A stretch of 64,000 bases of DNA from JBFHIZ01 sp963666475. Lineage in GTDB: Bacteria; Bacillota; Clostridia; Lachnospirales; Lachnospiraceae. Where the stretch lies: contig CAXXJM010000001.1 of the NCBI GenBank assembly GCA_963666475.2, positions 1,178,001 to 1,242,000 on the forward strand. The letters run 5' to 3'. The notes under the pieces are model-generated. The model made no database searches. It was not told where the DNA came from and worked only from the letters and a program-made list of their open reading frames with translations. A program made the translations under genes and the position numbers. Shown here in pieces: positions 41,478 through 51,117 of the stretch. The number at the start of each line of letters is the position of its first letter. The stretch's first letter is position 1.

Positions 41478-42860
41478 CTAATCTAAATCAATAATGTCAA
41501 GCTCATCATCCCAGAGATCATCTTCATCTGGTTTTAAGTGCTCTTCATCTTTCTTTACATAATTATTCACATAAGCTCTATTTTTGTTATACATATCTTC
41601 TTTTGCAGGTTCCTCTACATAAGAATCATCACTTGATTCTTCATATAAATCATCCTCATAATATGCCTCTTCATAAGGTTCTTCCTCGTAAGGAGCACCC
41701 TCATAGTTTTCTTCTTCATAGCGGTCTTCTGGATAGGAGTCACCATAATAATCATCCTCTCCATATTGAAGATCAGCTCGCATGTCTAGTAATCGTAAAA
41801 TCAAAATCACAACGATAATAACCAAAATTGCGATTACACCAATTAATATATATACAAGGAGATTTGCAGATTGGCTGTTGTTCGCATTGTCTGTAGACAT
41901 TGATTCACTTTCGATATATCTTTGATATACATATTGAATTGAATCATAACGATACCAGCCCTCGGTTCCATCCGATGTCACAACATAGAGAATATAAAAC
42001 TCTCCATTTTTATACCCTTTTACATCGCCTGAGTCAGTTGCTACTGCAACCTCCATATATCCATCTGGAACACGTACATCTGTCGCAGGCTCTATAACCG
42101 TATATCCGGTCTTCGTTGTCTCTTGCGTTGATTCTGTATCTGTTGTTTCTTCTGTGGTTGTTTCTGTATTGTCTGCTCCATCCACAGCACCCTCATTTGG
42201 ATCTAGAGTCCCTTCTACTTGTGTAGTATCTCCATCCTCATCACTATCAAAGGTAAGTAAATCAGAACGAATATACCCAATATAGTCAGTTCCATCTACC
42301 TCAAACTTTACCTGATACCATTCATAACTATCAGTCGTACCATCTGTGGATCCCGTCACTTGAAGAATTACACCTTTTGTAACTGTTGCAATGATGTCAG
42401 ATGTCGTTGTAGCGCTTTCACGAACTCGAACACTATCGCTGACGATTGTGGCATATTTCCATTCCGATTCAGGCGCAATCGTGGAAGTATCTGTCGTAGT
42501 GGTGTTTGTTGTTGAAGTCGTTGGCGTAGTTGATGTAGCAGGTGCTGAATCACCATCTTTAATCACCAAGCTAGCTGCGATATAACCTTTGGTCGTAGCA
42601 TCAACATGAATCTGATACCATAATACACCATTTGCATCTGTCACTTCATCGGCAATGGATACGACATCTCCCTTGACTACACTAGCTATGATCTGCGAAG
42701 ATGTACTTGCTGAAGCTCGTATATTAGCACTGGCCGCCGATACTGTTCCAGTCGTTTGCGCAAATGCATGGTTGCTATTTACACAAAACAAAACGATAAA
42801 CATCCCTAATGCCAGCAATACAGTACTAAATTTTTTTTGAATAGTTAATCCTGATTTCAT
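41478..42860 (-). CDS. SH3b-domain surface protein with a membrane anchor and acidic cytoplasmic tail
   Basis: The 460-aa protein has a signal peptide (cleavage near AFAQTT), two bacterial SH3 domains (SAASANIRASASTSSQIIAS; SDSVRVRESATTTSDIIAT) and Thr/Glu-rich linkers. A third SH3-like or beta segment is followed by one membrane helix (about residues 333-355). A C-terminal Asp/Glu/Tyr-rich tail of about 95 residues should face the cytoplasm. SH3b domains commonly bind cell-wall peptides or sugars. The layout suggests a wall-sensing transmembrane protein, which is inference. Confidence 0.8.
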   Translation of the reverse strand: MKSGLTIQKKFSTVLLALGMFIVLFCVNSNHAFAQTTGTVSAASANIRASASTSSQIIASVVKGDVVSIADEVTDANGVLWYQIHVDATTKGYIAASLVIKDGDSAPATSTTPTTSTTNTTTTDTSTIAPESEWKYATIVSDSVRVRESATTTSDIIATVTKGVILQVTGSTDGTTDSYEWYQVKFEVDGTDYIGYIRSDLLTFDSDEDGDTTQVEGTLDPNEGAVDGADNTETTTEETTDTESTQETTKTGYTVIEPATDVRVPDGYMEVAVATDSGDVKGYKNGEFYILYVVTSDGTEGWYRYDSIQYVYQRYIESESMSTDNANNSQSANLLVYILIGVIAILVIIVVILILRLLDMRADLQYGEDDYYGDSYPEDRYEEENYEGAPYEEEPYEEAYYEDDLYEESSDDSYVEEPAKEDMYNKNRAYVNNYVKKDEEHLKPDEDDLWDDELDIIDLD

Positions 42861-42885
42861 CTGTGTCTACTCCCTGTTTACTTTT

Positions 42886-43332
42886 TTATTTATCACGCGA
42901 ATAACGTTTTTTTCCATCATCCGAATTTTTATTCATTCCAAATCCACTGATATTACTCTTACGATTACGTCTTTCTTCTTCGCGAATAAATGCCTCATGT
43001 TTCACAAGGCATTGTGGACAATATCTGCCACTTCTTATGTCCGCCCCACACATCTCACATTTCAAAAAAACCTTTGAATTTTCCGAAATTTCAATGCGTT
43101 CATCTTGAATTAGTTTTCGAATATTTCTCTGTCTTAGTCCAGTATGTTGAGCAATCTCATAAGCAGTTGAACCTGGATTTTTTTCCAGATAACTACGCAC
43201 CTTACCATAATCATCAAACTCTTTGTGTTTGCATTTTTCACAAGAATACTCTCCAAGGCCTTCAAACACCATGGTTCCACCGCACTCCGGACAATCTACT
43301 GGTTTATGTAATAAATCTTCTTCTAAATTCAT
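42886..43332 (-). CDS. Zinc-ribbon and helix-turn-helix protein
   Basis: The 148-aa protein has an N-terminal zinc ribbon (CPECGG ... CEKCKHKE), a central winged-helix-like segment (RSYLEKNPGSTAYEIAQHTG, LRQRNIRKLIQDERIEI) and a second zinc site (CEMCGADIRSGRYCPQC). The tail is basic. It resembles small regulators such as the YvyF/flagellar-operon protein, but no flagellar genes are near. DNA or RNA binding is likely; the target is unknown. It lies between purD and the SH3b gene. Confidence 0.65.
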   Translation of the reverse strand: MNLEEDLLHKPVDCPECGGTMVFEGLGEYSCEKCKHKEFDDYGKVRSYLEKNPGSTAYEIAQHTGLRQRNIRKLIQDERIEISENSKVFLKCEMCGADIRSGRYCPQCLVKHEAFIREEERRNRKSNISGFGMNKNSDDGKKRYSRDK

Positions 43333-43381
43333 GGTTCACCTCCTTACTCCAACGTGTATGGATCTAACCAAAATTCTATTT

Positions 43382-44653
43382 TTATGCTTCACTTATTGCT
43401 TTTCCAATATCAGTTCTCATATACTTATTTGAAAATTCGACCCAATTCGTAGCTTCATAAGCTTTCTTTCTTGCTTCTTCCAAGGTTGCGCCAATAGCAG
43501 TTACACCTAAAACACGTCCGCCATTTGTTACGACATTACCATCTTTAAATTTGGTTCCCGCATGAAACACAAAATAATCATCTTTTCCTTTGAAATTATC
43601 AAGTCCAGATATTACCTTTTCCTTTTCATAAGAAATTGGATATCCATCCGAAGCAAGTACCACACATACGGCAGCATCATTTCCAAACTCCAATGTCTCT
43701 TGATCCAATGTGCCATCAACACAAGCTTCAAAAATATCTACAATATCATTCTTCATACGTGGAAGCACTACTTGTGCTTCTGGATCACCAAATCTAGCAT
43801 TATATTCTAATACTTTTGGACCTTCTGGAGTAAGCATGAGTCCAAAAAAAATGATTCCTTTAAATTCTCTACCTTCTGCTGCCATTGCATCAACCGTATT
43901 TTGATAAATAAATTCATTACAAAACGCTTCGACTTCTTTTGTATAGAATGGACTTGGAGAAAAAGTACCCATTCCCCCAGTATTTGGTCCCTGGTCTCCG
44001 TCATATGCCCGTTTATGATCTTGTGCCGAGGTCATTGTACGAATCGTTTTTCCATCAACAAATGAAAGAACAGATACTTCTCTCCCCGTCATAAATTCTT
44101 CCACGACCATCGTATTTCCAGCATCACCGAATTGTTTGTCCAACATAATTGTTTTGACACCTTCTAATGCTTCTTCTTTTGTATTGCAAATAAGAACACC
44201 TTTTCCAAGCGCAACTCCATCTGCTTTTAAAACGATTGGATATTTGGATGTTTCTAGATATTTGATTGCCTGGTCTGCATCAGTAAATGTTTCATAAGCC
44301 GCCGTAGGGATATTATACTTTTTCATAAGCTCTTTCGAAAAAGATTTACTTCCTTCTAGAATCGCTGCATTTTTTCTTGGTCCGAAGGTTCGAATTCCTT
44401 CCTTTTCCAATACATCAACCAGTCCACCTACTAACGGGTCATCCATTCCAACGACTACTAAATCAATATTTTTCTCTTTCGAAAATGACAAGATGCCTTC
44501 AAAGTCCATTGCTGCGATTGGTAAGCATGTAGCCAATTCCGCAATCCCGGCATTTCCTGGGGCACAGTAGATTTCTGAAGCTTTTGGACTCCTTGCAATG
44601 CGTTCTACAATTGCATGCTCTCTTCCGCCACCACCTACAACTAATATCTTCAT
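43382..44653 (-). CDS. purD: Phosphoribosylamine-glycine ligase
   Basis: The 423-aa ATP-grasp enzyme joins phosphoribosylamine and glycine in purine synthesis. It begins with the typical MKILVVGGGGREHAI, has an ATP-grasp core (LKADGVALGKGV, GREVSVLSFVDG, GPNTGGMGTFSPSP) and the metal-binding EYNARFGDPEAQ motif. It is the last gene of the purE-purM-purN-purD operon and follows purN by 33 nt. Confidence 0.97.
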   Translation of the reverse strand: MKILVVGGGGREHAIVERIARSPKASEIYCAPGNAGIAELATCLPIAAMDFEGILSFSKEKNIDLVVVGMDDPLVGGLVDVLEKEGIRTFGPRKNAAILEGSKSFSKELMKKYNIPTAAYETFTDADQAIKYLETSKYPIVLKADGVALGKGVLICNTKEEALEGVKTIMLDKQFGDAGNTMVVEEFMTGREVSVLSFVDGKTIRTMTSAQDHKRAYDGDQGPNTGGMGTFSPSPFYTKEVEAFCNEFIYQNTVDAMAAEGREFKGIIFFGLMLTPEGPKVLEYNARFGDPEAQVVLPRMKNDIVDIFEACVDGTLDQETLEFGNDAAVCVVLASDGYPISYEKEKVISGLDNFKGKDDYFVFHAGTKFKDGNVVTNGGRVLGVTAIGATLEEARKKAYEATNWVEFSNKYMRTDIGKAISEA

Positions 44654-44686
44654 CTAATGAATTCTCCTTACGTGTCTTTGTTGTTA

Positions 44687-45292
44687 TTATTTTCCGAGAT
44701 TGATTTCGCCCAATGCAATTTGATTAATCGCTGCAGGTAGTATTTCCCATTCTGCCTCTTCCAAAACACGTTTTTGAAGAGTCTCTGGGGTATCACCTGA
44801 CTTCACTTCAACCGCTTTTTGCATAAGGATTGGTCCAGTATCCATACCATCATCGACAAAATGAACGGTAGCTCCAGTCAACTTCACGCCACGTTCAAGA
44901 GCTGCTTTATGAACTTTTGTTCCATAATATCCAGTTCCACAAAATGCCGGAATGAGAGATGGATGTATATTAATAATACGTTTTTCATAGTATACACTCA
45001 TCTGCTGAGGTATTTTTACAAGAAATCCTGCAAGTACGATTAAATCAGGATTCAATTCTCGAATTGTCTCAAATAAGGTCTGATTAAATTCTTCACGATC
45101 CGTAAATTCTTTTGGTGAAACACAGATCCCCTGGATTCCATGAATTTTTGCTCGTTCCAAGGCATATGCATTTTGATTATTACTAATTACACCAACAATT
45201 TCTGTGTTTTTGATTGATCCGTTCTCAATTGCATCAATAACAGCTTGTAGGTTCGTTCCTCCACCAGACACACAGACCACGATTTTTAGCAT
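44687..45292 (-). CDS. purN: Phosphoribosylglycinamide formyltransferase
   Basis: The 201-aa enzyme transfers a formyl group from 10-formyl-THF to GAR. It shows CVSGGGTNLQAVID, the catalytic Asn/His region NIHPSLIPAFCGTGYYG and HFVDDGMDTGPIL with the conserved Asp. Its start overlaps the end of purM by 7 nt. Confidence 0.97.
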   Translation of the reverse strand: MLKIVVCVSGGGTNLQAVIDAIENGSIKNTEIVGVISNNQNAYALERAKIHGIQGICVSPKEFTDREEFNQTLFETIRELNPDLIVLAGFLVKIPQQMSVYYEKRIINIHPSLIPAFCGTGYYGTKVHKAALERGVKLTGATVHFVDDGMDTGPILMQKAVEVKSGDTPETLQKRVLEEAEWEILPAAINQIALGEINLGK

Positions 45293-46311
45293 AAAGTTAC
45301 TCCCTTTTCTCCGTTCTCTATAGATCCTATGATGAAAGGTTCTTCTCCAGAAAGGCGAATGGCTTCCATCGTCTGATCTACATCTGATTTATCCACGGCA
45401 AGAAGCATACCAATGCCCATGTTATATGTATTATACATCATTTCTTCTTCAATATGTCCTGATTTTTGAAGAAGTTTAAATATTGCTGGTATTTCATAGC
45501 TATCTTTTTTAACCACGGCACGTACACCTTCAGGTAGCATTCTTGGAATATTTTCATAAAATCCACCACCAGTAATATGGCTACAACCTAATACAGTGAT
45601 TCCAGCATCTTTGATTGCTTTTAAGGCTTTCACATAAATCTTTGTCGGTGCAAGCAGTGCATCGCCAAGTGTAGTTCCCAACTCATCATAGTAAGTTTCC
45701 AAATTATCTTTTGTCATTTCAAACACTTTACGTACAAGCGAAAATCCGTTTGAATGAACACCTGATGATTTCATCCCGATTAAAACATTACCTTCTTTGA
45801 TTTCTGCACCCGTAATTAATTTTGATTCATCAACGATTCCAACGCTGAATCCTGCCAAATCATATTCATCTTCAGGATAAAATCCCGGCATTTCTGCAGT
45901 CTCTCCCCCAATCAATGCTGCCCCTGATTGTTTACATCCTTCTGCAACACCTTCTACAATACGTGCAATCTTTTCAGGAACATTTTTTCCACAGGCGATA
46001 TAATCTAAGAAAAACAATGGTTCTCCACCAGCACATGCAATATCATTTACACACATTGCCACACAATCGATACCGATTGTATTGTGGCGATCTAGTAAGA
46101 ATGCCAGTTTAAGTTTTGTACCTACTCCATCGGTCCCCGATACCAGAGTTGGTTTTTCCATATCTTTAAAATTAGCAAGAGAAAATGCCCCTGAAAAACC
46201 TCCAAGTCCTCCAAGAACTTCTGCGCGCATCGTCCCTTTCACATGTTCCTTCATTAATTCTACTGCTTTATATCCAGCCTCAATATCAACTCCAGCGTTT
46301 TTATAATCCAT
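45286..46311 (-). CDS. purM: Phosphoribosylformylglycinamidine cyclo-ligase
   Basis: The 341-aa enzyme closes the imidazole ring to give AIR. Recognisable stretches are YKNAGVDIEAGYKAVELMK, LVSGTDGVGTKLKLA, IGIDCVAMCVND, GGETAEMPGFY and HITGGGFYENIPRMLP. The length equals the family norm. It is placed 23 nt after purE and overlaps purN. Confidence 0.97.
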   Translation of the reverse strand: MDYKNAGVDIEAGYKAVELMKEHVKGTMRAEVLGGLGGFSGAFSLANFKDMEKPTLVSGTDGVGTKLKLAFLLDRHNTIGIDCVAMCVNDIACAGGEPLFFLDYIACGKNVPEKIARIVEGVAEGCKQSGAALIGGETAEMPGFYPEDEYDLAGFSVGIVDESKLITGAEIKEGNVLIGMKSSGVHSNGFSLVRKVFEMTKDNLETYYDELGTTLGDALLAPTKIYVKALKAIKDAGITVLGCSHITGGGFYENIPRMLPEGVRAVVKKDSYEIPAIFKLLQKSGHIEEEMMYNTYNMGIGMLLAVDKSDVDQTMEAIRLSGEEPFIIGSIENGEKGVTLC

Positions 46312-46334
46312 GACATTCCCTCTCCTGCTTCTAT

Positions 46335-46841
46335 TTATTTTGAATAGTTTTTATAGCCAACTTCCTGTAGCTTTGCATCTTTTTCCATGACAACTTCTTT
46401 CATTTCTACAGAATAAGATTTTAATCTTTCAAGTAATTCAAAGTCTGAGGTTGCTAAGATCTTTGCCGCCAAAATACCTGCATTCATTCCACCATTAATT
46501 GCAACGGTCGCAACAGGGATTCCTGGTGGCATCTGTACGATAGAATACAGAGCGTCATTTCCAGAAAGAGAAGTAGAGAGCATAGGAATTCCAATAACTG
46601 GCATCGGAAAAATCGCTGCACACATACCTGGTAAATGTGCTGCCATACCTGCACCTGCAACAATCACTTTATATCCTTTTTCTTCAGCTGACTTTGCATA
46701 TTCAAAAAATTCATCTGGTGCACGATGCGCGGAAAGAATTTTCATTTCATAAGAAACACCTAATTTTTCTAATACATCCGCAACTTTTGACATAACTGGC
46801 ATATCTGAATCACTGCCCATTACTATTCCTACTTTGGCCAT
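46335..46841 (-). CDS. purE: N5-carboxyaminoimidazole ribonucleotide mutase
   Basis: The 168-aa class I PurE has VGIVMGSDSDMPVM, the active-site SAHRAPDE, GAGMAAHLPGMCAA and the PMPVIGIPM stretch. It is the first gene of the purEMND operon and has AAGGAGATTAT before the ATG. No purK or purC is in the window; purF and purH must also be elsewhere. Confidence 0.96.
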   Translation of the reverse strand: MAKVGIVMGSDSDMPVMSKVADVLEKLGVSYEMKILSAHRAPDEFFEYAKSAEEKGYKVIVAGAGMAAHLPGMCAAIFPMPVIGIPMLSTSLSGNDALYSIVQMPPGIPVATVAINGGMNAGILAAKILATSDFELLERLKSYSVEMKEVVMEKDAKLQEVGYKNYSK

Positions 46842-46880
46842 AATATAATCTCCTTTTTGTTCATTAATAATTACTATTGT

Positions 46881-46909
46881 ATTCTACTAAACATAACGTA
46901 TGAAAGCAA
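46881..46909 (-). promoter_or_regulatory. Promoter of the purEMND operon
   Basis: On the minus strand TTGCTT (46909-46904) and TAGAAT (46886-46881) are separated by 17 nt, 40 nt before the purE start. The leader is too short for a purine riboswitch and no PurR-box-like repeat is obvious. Confidence 0.55.
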
Positions 46910-46929
46910 CTAGTACAATGCACACAAAT

Positions 46930-48969
46930 TTATGCCATTTTCTCGAATGGTTTATTTAATTCTTCTGTACCAGCAAGCACAAATACCCCATTTTCTATAA
47001 TAGCTTCTCGACTTCCGTCTGCTTTTATTGTCCAAATTCCTCCAAGTTCTTCATATGGAATCGTAATGTCAGTGTGACAATTTGTATATGCTTTCTCCAT
47101 GCCTTCCGTTTTTCGAAGAAGAGAGACAGCATTCTCTTTTGCAATGATTTCTTTACCATTTGGATTATATACCTGGACCTCTTCCGAATGCGAATAGCAA
47201 GTATCTCCTACCGCAAAATGTGGTCCCATTTTTTCAGCAATTAAAATAGGGAGAACATCTGCAATTCCATATTTCTTTGCCATCACATATGCCGTCGTGT
47301 TTGTACCAATTGCAAACTCTCCAATTGGTAGTGTATCTCTGTGAGACATTATGTTTTCCTTGATGTATTTCTGGTTTTCTTCCTCGTCTTCGAAATTTTT
47401 ACATGAATAAGATGCAATCATTCCATCATTTAATGTTATCTCGAGATCCACATATTCAAACTCACGTAAAAAGACACGTTTTACATGTAATACTCCGTTC
47501 GTACCTTCTAATACCGGTGAAGTAAATACTTCCCCTACTGGAATATTTACATCCGCTACACAGTTTTCAAACTTCGTCTCTTTCTCAGGGTTCGTAAGCT
47601 TTGCAAGTTTGACCGTGAGATTCGTTCGGTTTCCATCTTTTCCCAAGATCAGGACTTCTTCTGCTTGATCAAGCGCATCAATAATTGTCTGTTGAATAGT
47701 TTGATATAAATGATAATCCAATGTATTCAATCGAATGGTTTCCTCAAAAATCTCTTCAAACTGATCTCCTATGGAAGATACTGGAAAGGCAATGATTGTA
47801 AATGAACGCTCTTCTCCCTTGATATATTCATTCATAATCTCTCCACTTTTGCTGAGTTCTGCAACATGAACTTTTCGCTGCACCTCATCATATCGAAGCG
47901 CTTCTTTTTTTACAGCTGGTGAAAATGGTTCTTCCCCAAAAATCTCCATAACTGCAGGTCCAGCATAATCAGCTGCCCATTCTTTTCGTTTTTCAAACTC
48001 AGCCTTCATTGCGTCCATTTTACGACCGGAAAGAATTTTATCCATATATAGCGCATCATCTTCTTTGTGATCATAATCACATTGTTTGTTTGGAATGGCT
48101 CCATAAAAACCTGCGCGATTTCCAGCAACTGCTGCATGACGGATCACCGTTTTCAATCCCATATCACGGAAGTTCTCGATTGCTTTATTTACCACACGTT
48201 CAAACCCAAGATTATAACGAATCTCTACGGTTTTCTTTTTGCTTAAGTCTTTATTTCCATTTACAAAACCAATTCGATACCCCTCTGTGTATGTATCAGC
48301 CATTTTCTTAATCGTTTCGTCTGGCAGTTTTGCAATAAATTTAGCTAATCTTATCTCATTGCTCGTAACGTATTCACCAAATTGATACAAATATCTTTCA
48401 TCCACCAAATCTAAAGTCGCAAGCTTACTTACGACCCACTGATCAGAGGTATTTAACATCCGATCCAAGGACTTTCCGACAATCACATCCATGTTCTCTG
48501 AGCGGTTCCAATAAATCATATCTACCATTGCTCGATATACTGGTTCCTTACTTGTTTCTCTCCACGAAACATCAAATTCTTCTAATAACATTAAAAATAA
48601 TTCGGAATCGAATAACCAACTCTCAACATCCTGTTCATAAGTATGCGGAATCAATTTTCTAAGTTGCATGGACAAATAAGCAAACATCTTACCATAATCA
48701 TCCCCCAACTTACCGACCATGTATTCAGGATTAGCAAGTGATGAACCATAATTCTCTGGCAATAAATCCAAGTAGTTCTTCAGATTTTCCTGCTTCAAAT
48801 AATCAAGTTTAACACTGTTCCAGTCACGTACCGCAATCTCTGTAAATAAAACTTGCATTTGCTTTACAAAAGATGCCATCCCTTGAAATACTTCAAGATA
48901 TGGTTCCTGAATTTTCGTTTCCTTAATAATACTATCAATTTTGTTAACCCGTTCTTCTAATCGTTTCAT
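46930..48969 (-). CDS. M29-type metallo-aminopeptidase with an N-terminal extension
   Basis: The C-terminal 380 residues of this 679-aa protein match M29 (AmpS/thermophilic) aminopeptidases: PVGEVFTSP and IGEFAIGTN supply the metal-binding Glu residues, and KMGPHFAVGDTCYSHS and NCHTDITIP supply His and Asp ligands. The N-terminal 280 residues are helical and roughly double the length of classic M29 enzymes (about 410 aa). It removes N-terminal amino acids from peptides in the cytoplasm. No signal peptide. It is followed by purE and preceded by a small membrane protein gene. Confidence 0.85.
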   Translation of the reverse strand: MKRLEERVNKIDSIIKETKIQEPYLEVFQGMASFVKQMQVLFTEIAVRDWNSVKLDYLKQENLKNYLDLLPENYGSSLANPEYMVGKLGDDYGKMFAYLSMQLRKLIPHTYEQDVESWLFDSELFLMLLEEFDVSWRETSKEPVYRAMVDMIYWNRSENMDVIVGKSLDRMLNTSDQWVVSKLATLDLVDERYLYQFGEYVTSNEIRLAKFIAKLPDETIKKMADTYTEGYRIGFVNGNKDLSKKKTVEIRYNLGFERVVNKAIENFRDMGLKTVIRHAAVAGNRAGFYGAIPNKQCDYDHKEDDALYMDKILSGRKMDAMKAEFEKRKEWAADYAGPAVMEIFGEEPFSPAVKKEALRYDEVQRKVHVAELSKSGEIMNEYIKGEERSFTIIAFPVSSIGDQFEEIFEETIRLNTLDYHLYQTIQQTIIDALDQAEEVLILGKDGNRTNLTVKLAKLTNPEKETKFENCVADVNIPVGEVFTSPVLEGTNGVLHVKRVFLREFEYVDLEITLNDGMIASYSCKNFEDEEENQKYIKENIMSHRDTLPIGEFAIGTNTTAYVMAKKYGIADVLPILIAEKMGPHFAVGDTCYSHSEEVQVYNPNGKEIIAKENAVSLLRKTEGMEKAYTNCHTDITIPYEELGGIWTIKADGSREAIIENGVFVLAGTEELNKPFEKMA

Positions 48970-48984
48970 ATACGTTTCTCCATT

Positions 48985-49314
48985 TTAAAACTGAATACCA
49001 TACAAACCTGCAACCAAAATCAATCCTACCGCTGCTAATGCAATCATACTAATCACAATTCCTAGATAAGAAAAAAGATAGAACTTATCCGCTTCAAATC
49101 TGGAAATAATAGATACAATCACTCCTGCTATTGCAAATAACAGTGCCAATAATACGGATAATCCAAAGTTTGCCGGCGCCTGCGAAGCATTTTGATAGGT
49201 CAGATATATAACAGTCACTGTACTGCAAAGTGAAATCATCCCAAGTACAACACCCATAATTCCTTTCAGTGAGTGTTTTCGGTTTGTAAAAATATAATTT
49301 TTTCTACGTCTCAT
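48985..49314 (-). CDS. Small three-helix membrane protein (DUF6142-like)
   Basis: The 109-aa protein has a basic N-terminus (RRRKNYIFTNRKHS) and three to four hydrophobic helices. The sequence pattern LKGIMGVVLGMIS and SRFEADKFYLFSYLGI resembles the DUF6142 family found mainly in Lachnospiraceae; function unknown. It lies 4 nt after pyrE and 15 nt before the aminopeptidase gene, so it is probably cotranscribed. Confidence 0.65.
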   Translation of the reverse strand: MRRRKNYIFTNRKHSLKGIMGVVLGMISLCSTVTVIYLTYQNASQAPANFGLSVLLALLFAIAGVIVSIISRFEADKFYLFSYLGIVISMIALAAVGLILVAGLYGIQF

Positions 49315-49317
49315 GTC

Positions 49318-49992
49318 TTATTTTATCCCATATTGTTCATAATATGCATCGATTGACTGTTTCATTGCATCGTCAATATAAATTTTTCCCTGATATGGTT
49401 TGTTGTATAAATGTTCAACTACTTCTGCCATCGAAACGATCGCAGTAGTTTTAAATCCATATTCTTCCTGGATTTCCTGAAGTGCTCCTTTTTCCCCTTT
49501 TCCTCGTTCCATTCGGTCAACGCTTACCACTAAACCTTGAAGACTTACAGCTCCTTGTGCACGGATAATTGGCACGGTCTCTCCAATTGAAGTTCCTGCC
49601 GTCGTTACATCTTCGATCAATATTACTCGGTCTCCGTCCTTCATAGGGCTTCCTAAAAGAATCCCTGTATCACCATGGTCCTTGACTTCTTTACGATTGG
49701 AGCAGTAACGAATATCTGTATCAAAGGCTTCACTCATTGCAATTGTAGTTGCTACCGTAAGTGGAATTCCTTTGTATGCAGGTCCAAAAAGGACATCAAA
49801 TTCCAGTCCGAAATTTTCTTTGATTGCTTGTGCATAATACAGTCCTAGTTTTCTTAATTGTGCTCCAGTACGATAAAATCCAGTATTTACAAAGAACGGA
49901 GTTTTTCTTCCGCTTTTGGTCGTAAAATCTCCAAACTTTAAAACTTCACAATCTACCATAAATTCAATAAACTCTTTCTTGTATTGTTCCAC
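49318..49992 (-). CDS. pyrE: Orotate phosphoribosyltransferase
   Basis: The 224-aa enzyme makes OMP from orotate and PRPP. The PRPP-binding loop is VILIEDVTTAGTSIGE, and GPAYKGIPLTVATTIAM and RKEVKDHGD are typical. It follows pyrF by about 60 nt, giving the last two steps of UMP synthesis in order. Confidence 0.96.
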   Translation of the reverse strand: MEQYKKEFIEFMVDCEVLKFGDFTTKSGRKTPFFVNTGFYRTGAQLRKLGLYYAQAIKENFGLEFDVLFGPAYKGIPLTVATTIAMSEAFDTDIRYCSNRKEVKDHGDTGILLGSPMKDGDRVILIEDVTTAGTSIGETVPIIRAQGAVSLQGLVVSVDRMERGKGEKGALQEIQEEYGFKTTAIVSMAEVVEHLYNKPYQGKIYIDDAMKQSIDAYYEQYGIK

Positions 49993-50053
49993 TATTTTAT
50001 CCTCACAGTCTCTTTATTTTTTCTACCTACATTTGTCCCAGAATTTGCCGATA

Positions 50054-50992
50054 CTATACCCTCTGGCTAAGTGCAAGATTAATATCTTCAATCATATCTT
50101 TCACTGCCTGTCTTGAAGCTTTTGCGAAGTTTTCTTCTCCAAACTCTGCATACTCCTTATTCTGATATGCCGCAATGATACCTCTGGATGAATTCACAAT
50201 CGCACCAAATCCATCCTCATTAAAGAAATGCACGAGATCTTTCCCTTTTCCTCCTTGCGCCCCGTATCCTGGTACCAAAATAAATGCATTTGGCATAATT
50301 TTTCTTAATTTCTTGCCCATCTCTGGATAAGTCGCGCCAACAACAGCACCAACATAGCTATAGTTTTCGCCCATGTGGTCTTCCCCCCATTTAGCTACAT
50401 GCTCTCCAACTAATTCATATAGTGGTTTCCCATCAATTAACTGATCCTGAAACTCGCCACTGCTTGGATTAGAAGTCTTAACCAAAATGAACAATCCTTT
50501 TTTTTCTTCTTTTGCAATGTTTATAAATGGATTGATACCATCACTTCCCAAATATGGGTTGATTGTAATAAAGTCTTCATCAAATGCTGCGATTCGTTGG
50601 CTTCCTATTTGGACTTTTCCAATATGACCAATTGCATATGCTTCTGATGTCGATCCGATGTCTCCTCTTTTAATATCTCCAATAACAAGAAGTCCTTTTC
50701 CCTTACAATAGTCAATGGTCTTTTTATATGCAATCATTCCTGGAATTCCAAACTGTTCGTACATTGCAACTTGTGGTTTTACTGCTGGAATTAAATCATA
50801 AATTTCATCCACAATCTGTTTGTTATATTCAAAAATCGCTTCTGCTGCACCTTCAAGAGTCTCTCCACATTTTTGAAAAGCCTGTTCTTTGATGTGATTT
50901 GGTATCAGTTTCATAGTAGGGTCCAATCCAACCACAATAGGTGCACCTGTTTCTTTGATTTTCTCAATTAATTTTTCAATCATTTTTGTCAA
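50054..50992 (-). CDS. pyrF: Orotidine 5'-phosphate decarboxylase (PyrF, type 2)
   Basis: The 312-aa enzyme decarboxylates OMP to UMP. It has VVGLDPTMKLIP, the catalytic LLVIGDIKRGDIGSTSEAYA motif (Asp-Lys-Asp) and LVPGYGAQGGKGKD. Its length over 300 aa marks the type 2 (long) family rather than the short one. pyrE follows. Confidence 0.95.
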   Translation of the reverse strand: MTKMIEKLIEKIKETGAPIVVGLDPTMKLIPNHIKEQAFQKCGETLEGAAEAIFEYNKQIVDEIYDLIPAVKPQVAMYEQFGIPGMIAYKKTIDYCKGKGLLVIGDIKRGDIGSTSEAYAIGHIGKVQIGSQRIAAFDEDFITINPYLGSDGINPFINIAKEEKKGLFILVKTSNPSSGEFQDQLIDGKPLYELVGEHVAKWGEDHMGENYSYVGAVVGATYPEMGKKLRKIMPNAFILVPGYGAQGGKGKDLVHFFNEDGFGAIVNSSRGIIAAYQNKEYAEFGEENFAKASRQAVKDMIEDINLALSQRV

Positions 50993-51043
50993 CTATTCCT
51001 TTCTAATTCCCGCGTGAATCGCTTTATTTGTTACATGACTCGG

Positions 51044-51078
51044 CAAAAAGGCGTTGTACGATTGTGCAACGCCCTTTT
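51044..51078 (-). terminator. Terminator of nrdD
   Basis: GGCGTTG (51050-51056) and CAACGCC (51067-51073) pair around a 10-nt loop, and the plus-strand AAAAA before the stem gives the U tract. It lies 40 nt behind the nrdD stop. Confidence 0.75.
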
Positions 51079-51117
51079 CCTCCTGTGCAAAGGCCTGTTG
51101 CCTTAGCACCTCTTATT

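Noticed and set aside
46842..46929. Purine riboswitch before purE
   Set aside because: The leader after the predicted promoter is under 40 nt and shows no purine-aptamer pattern.
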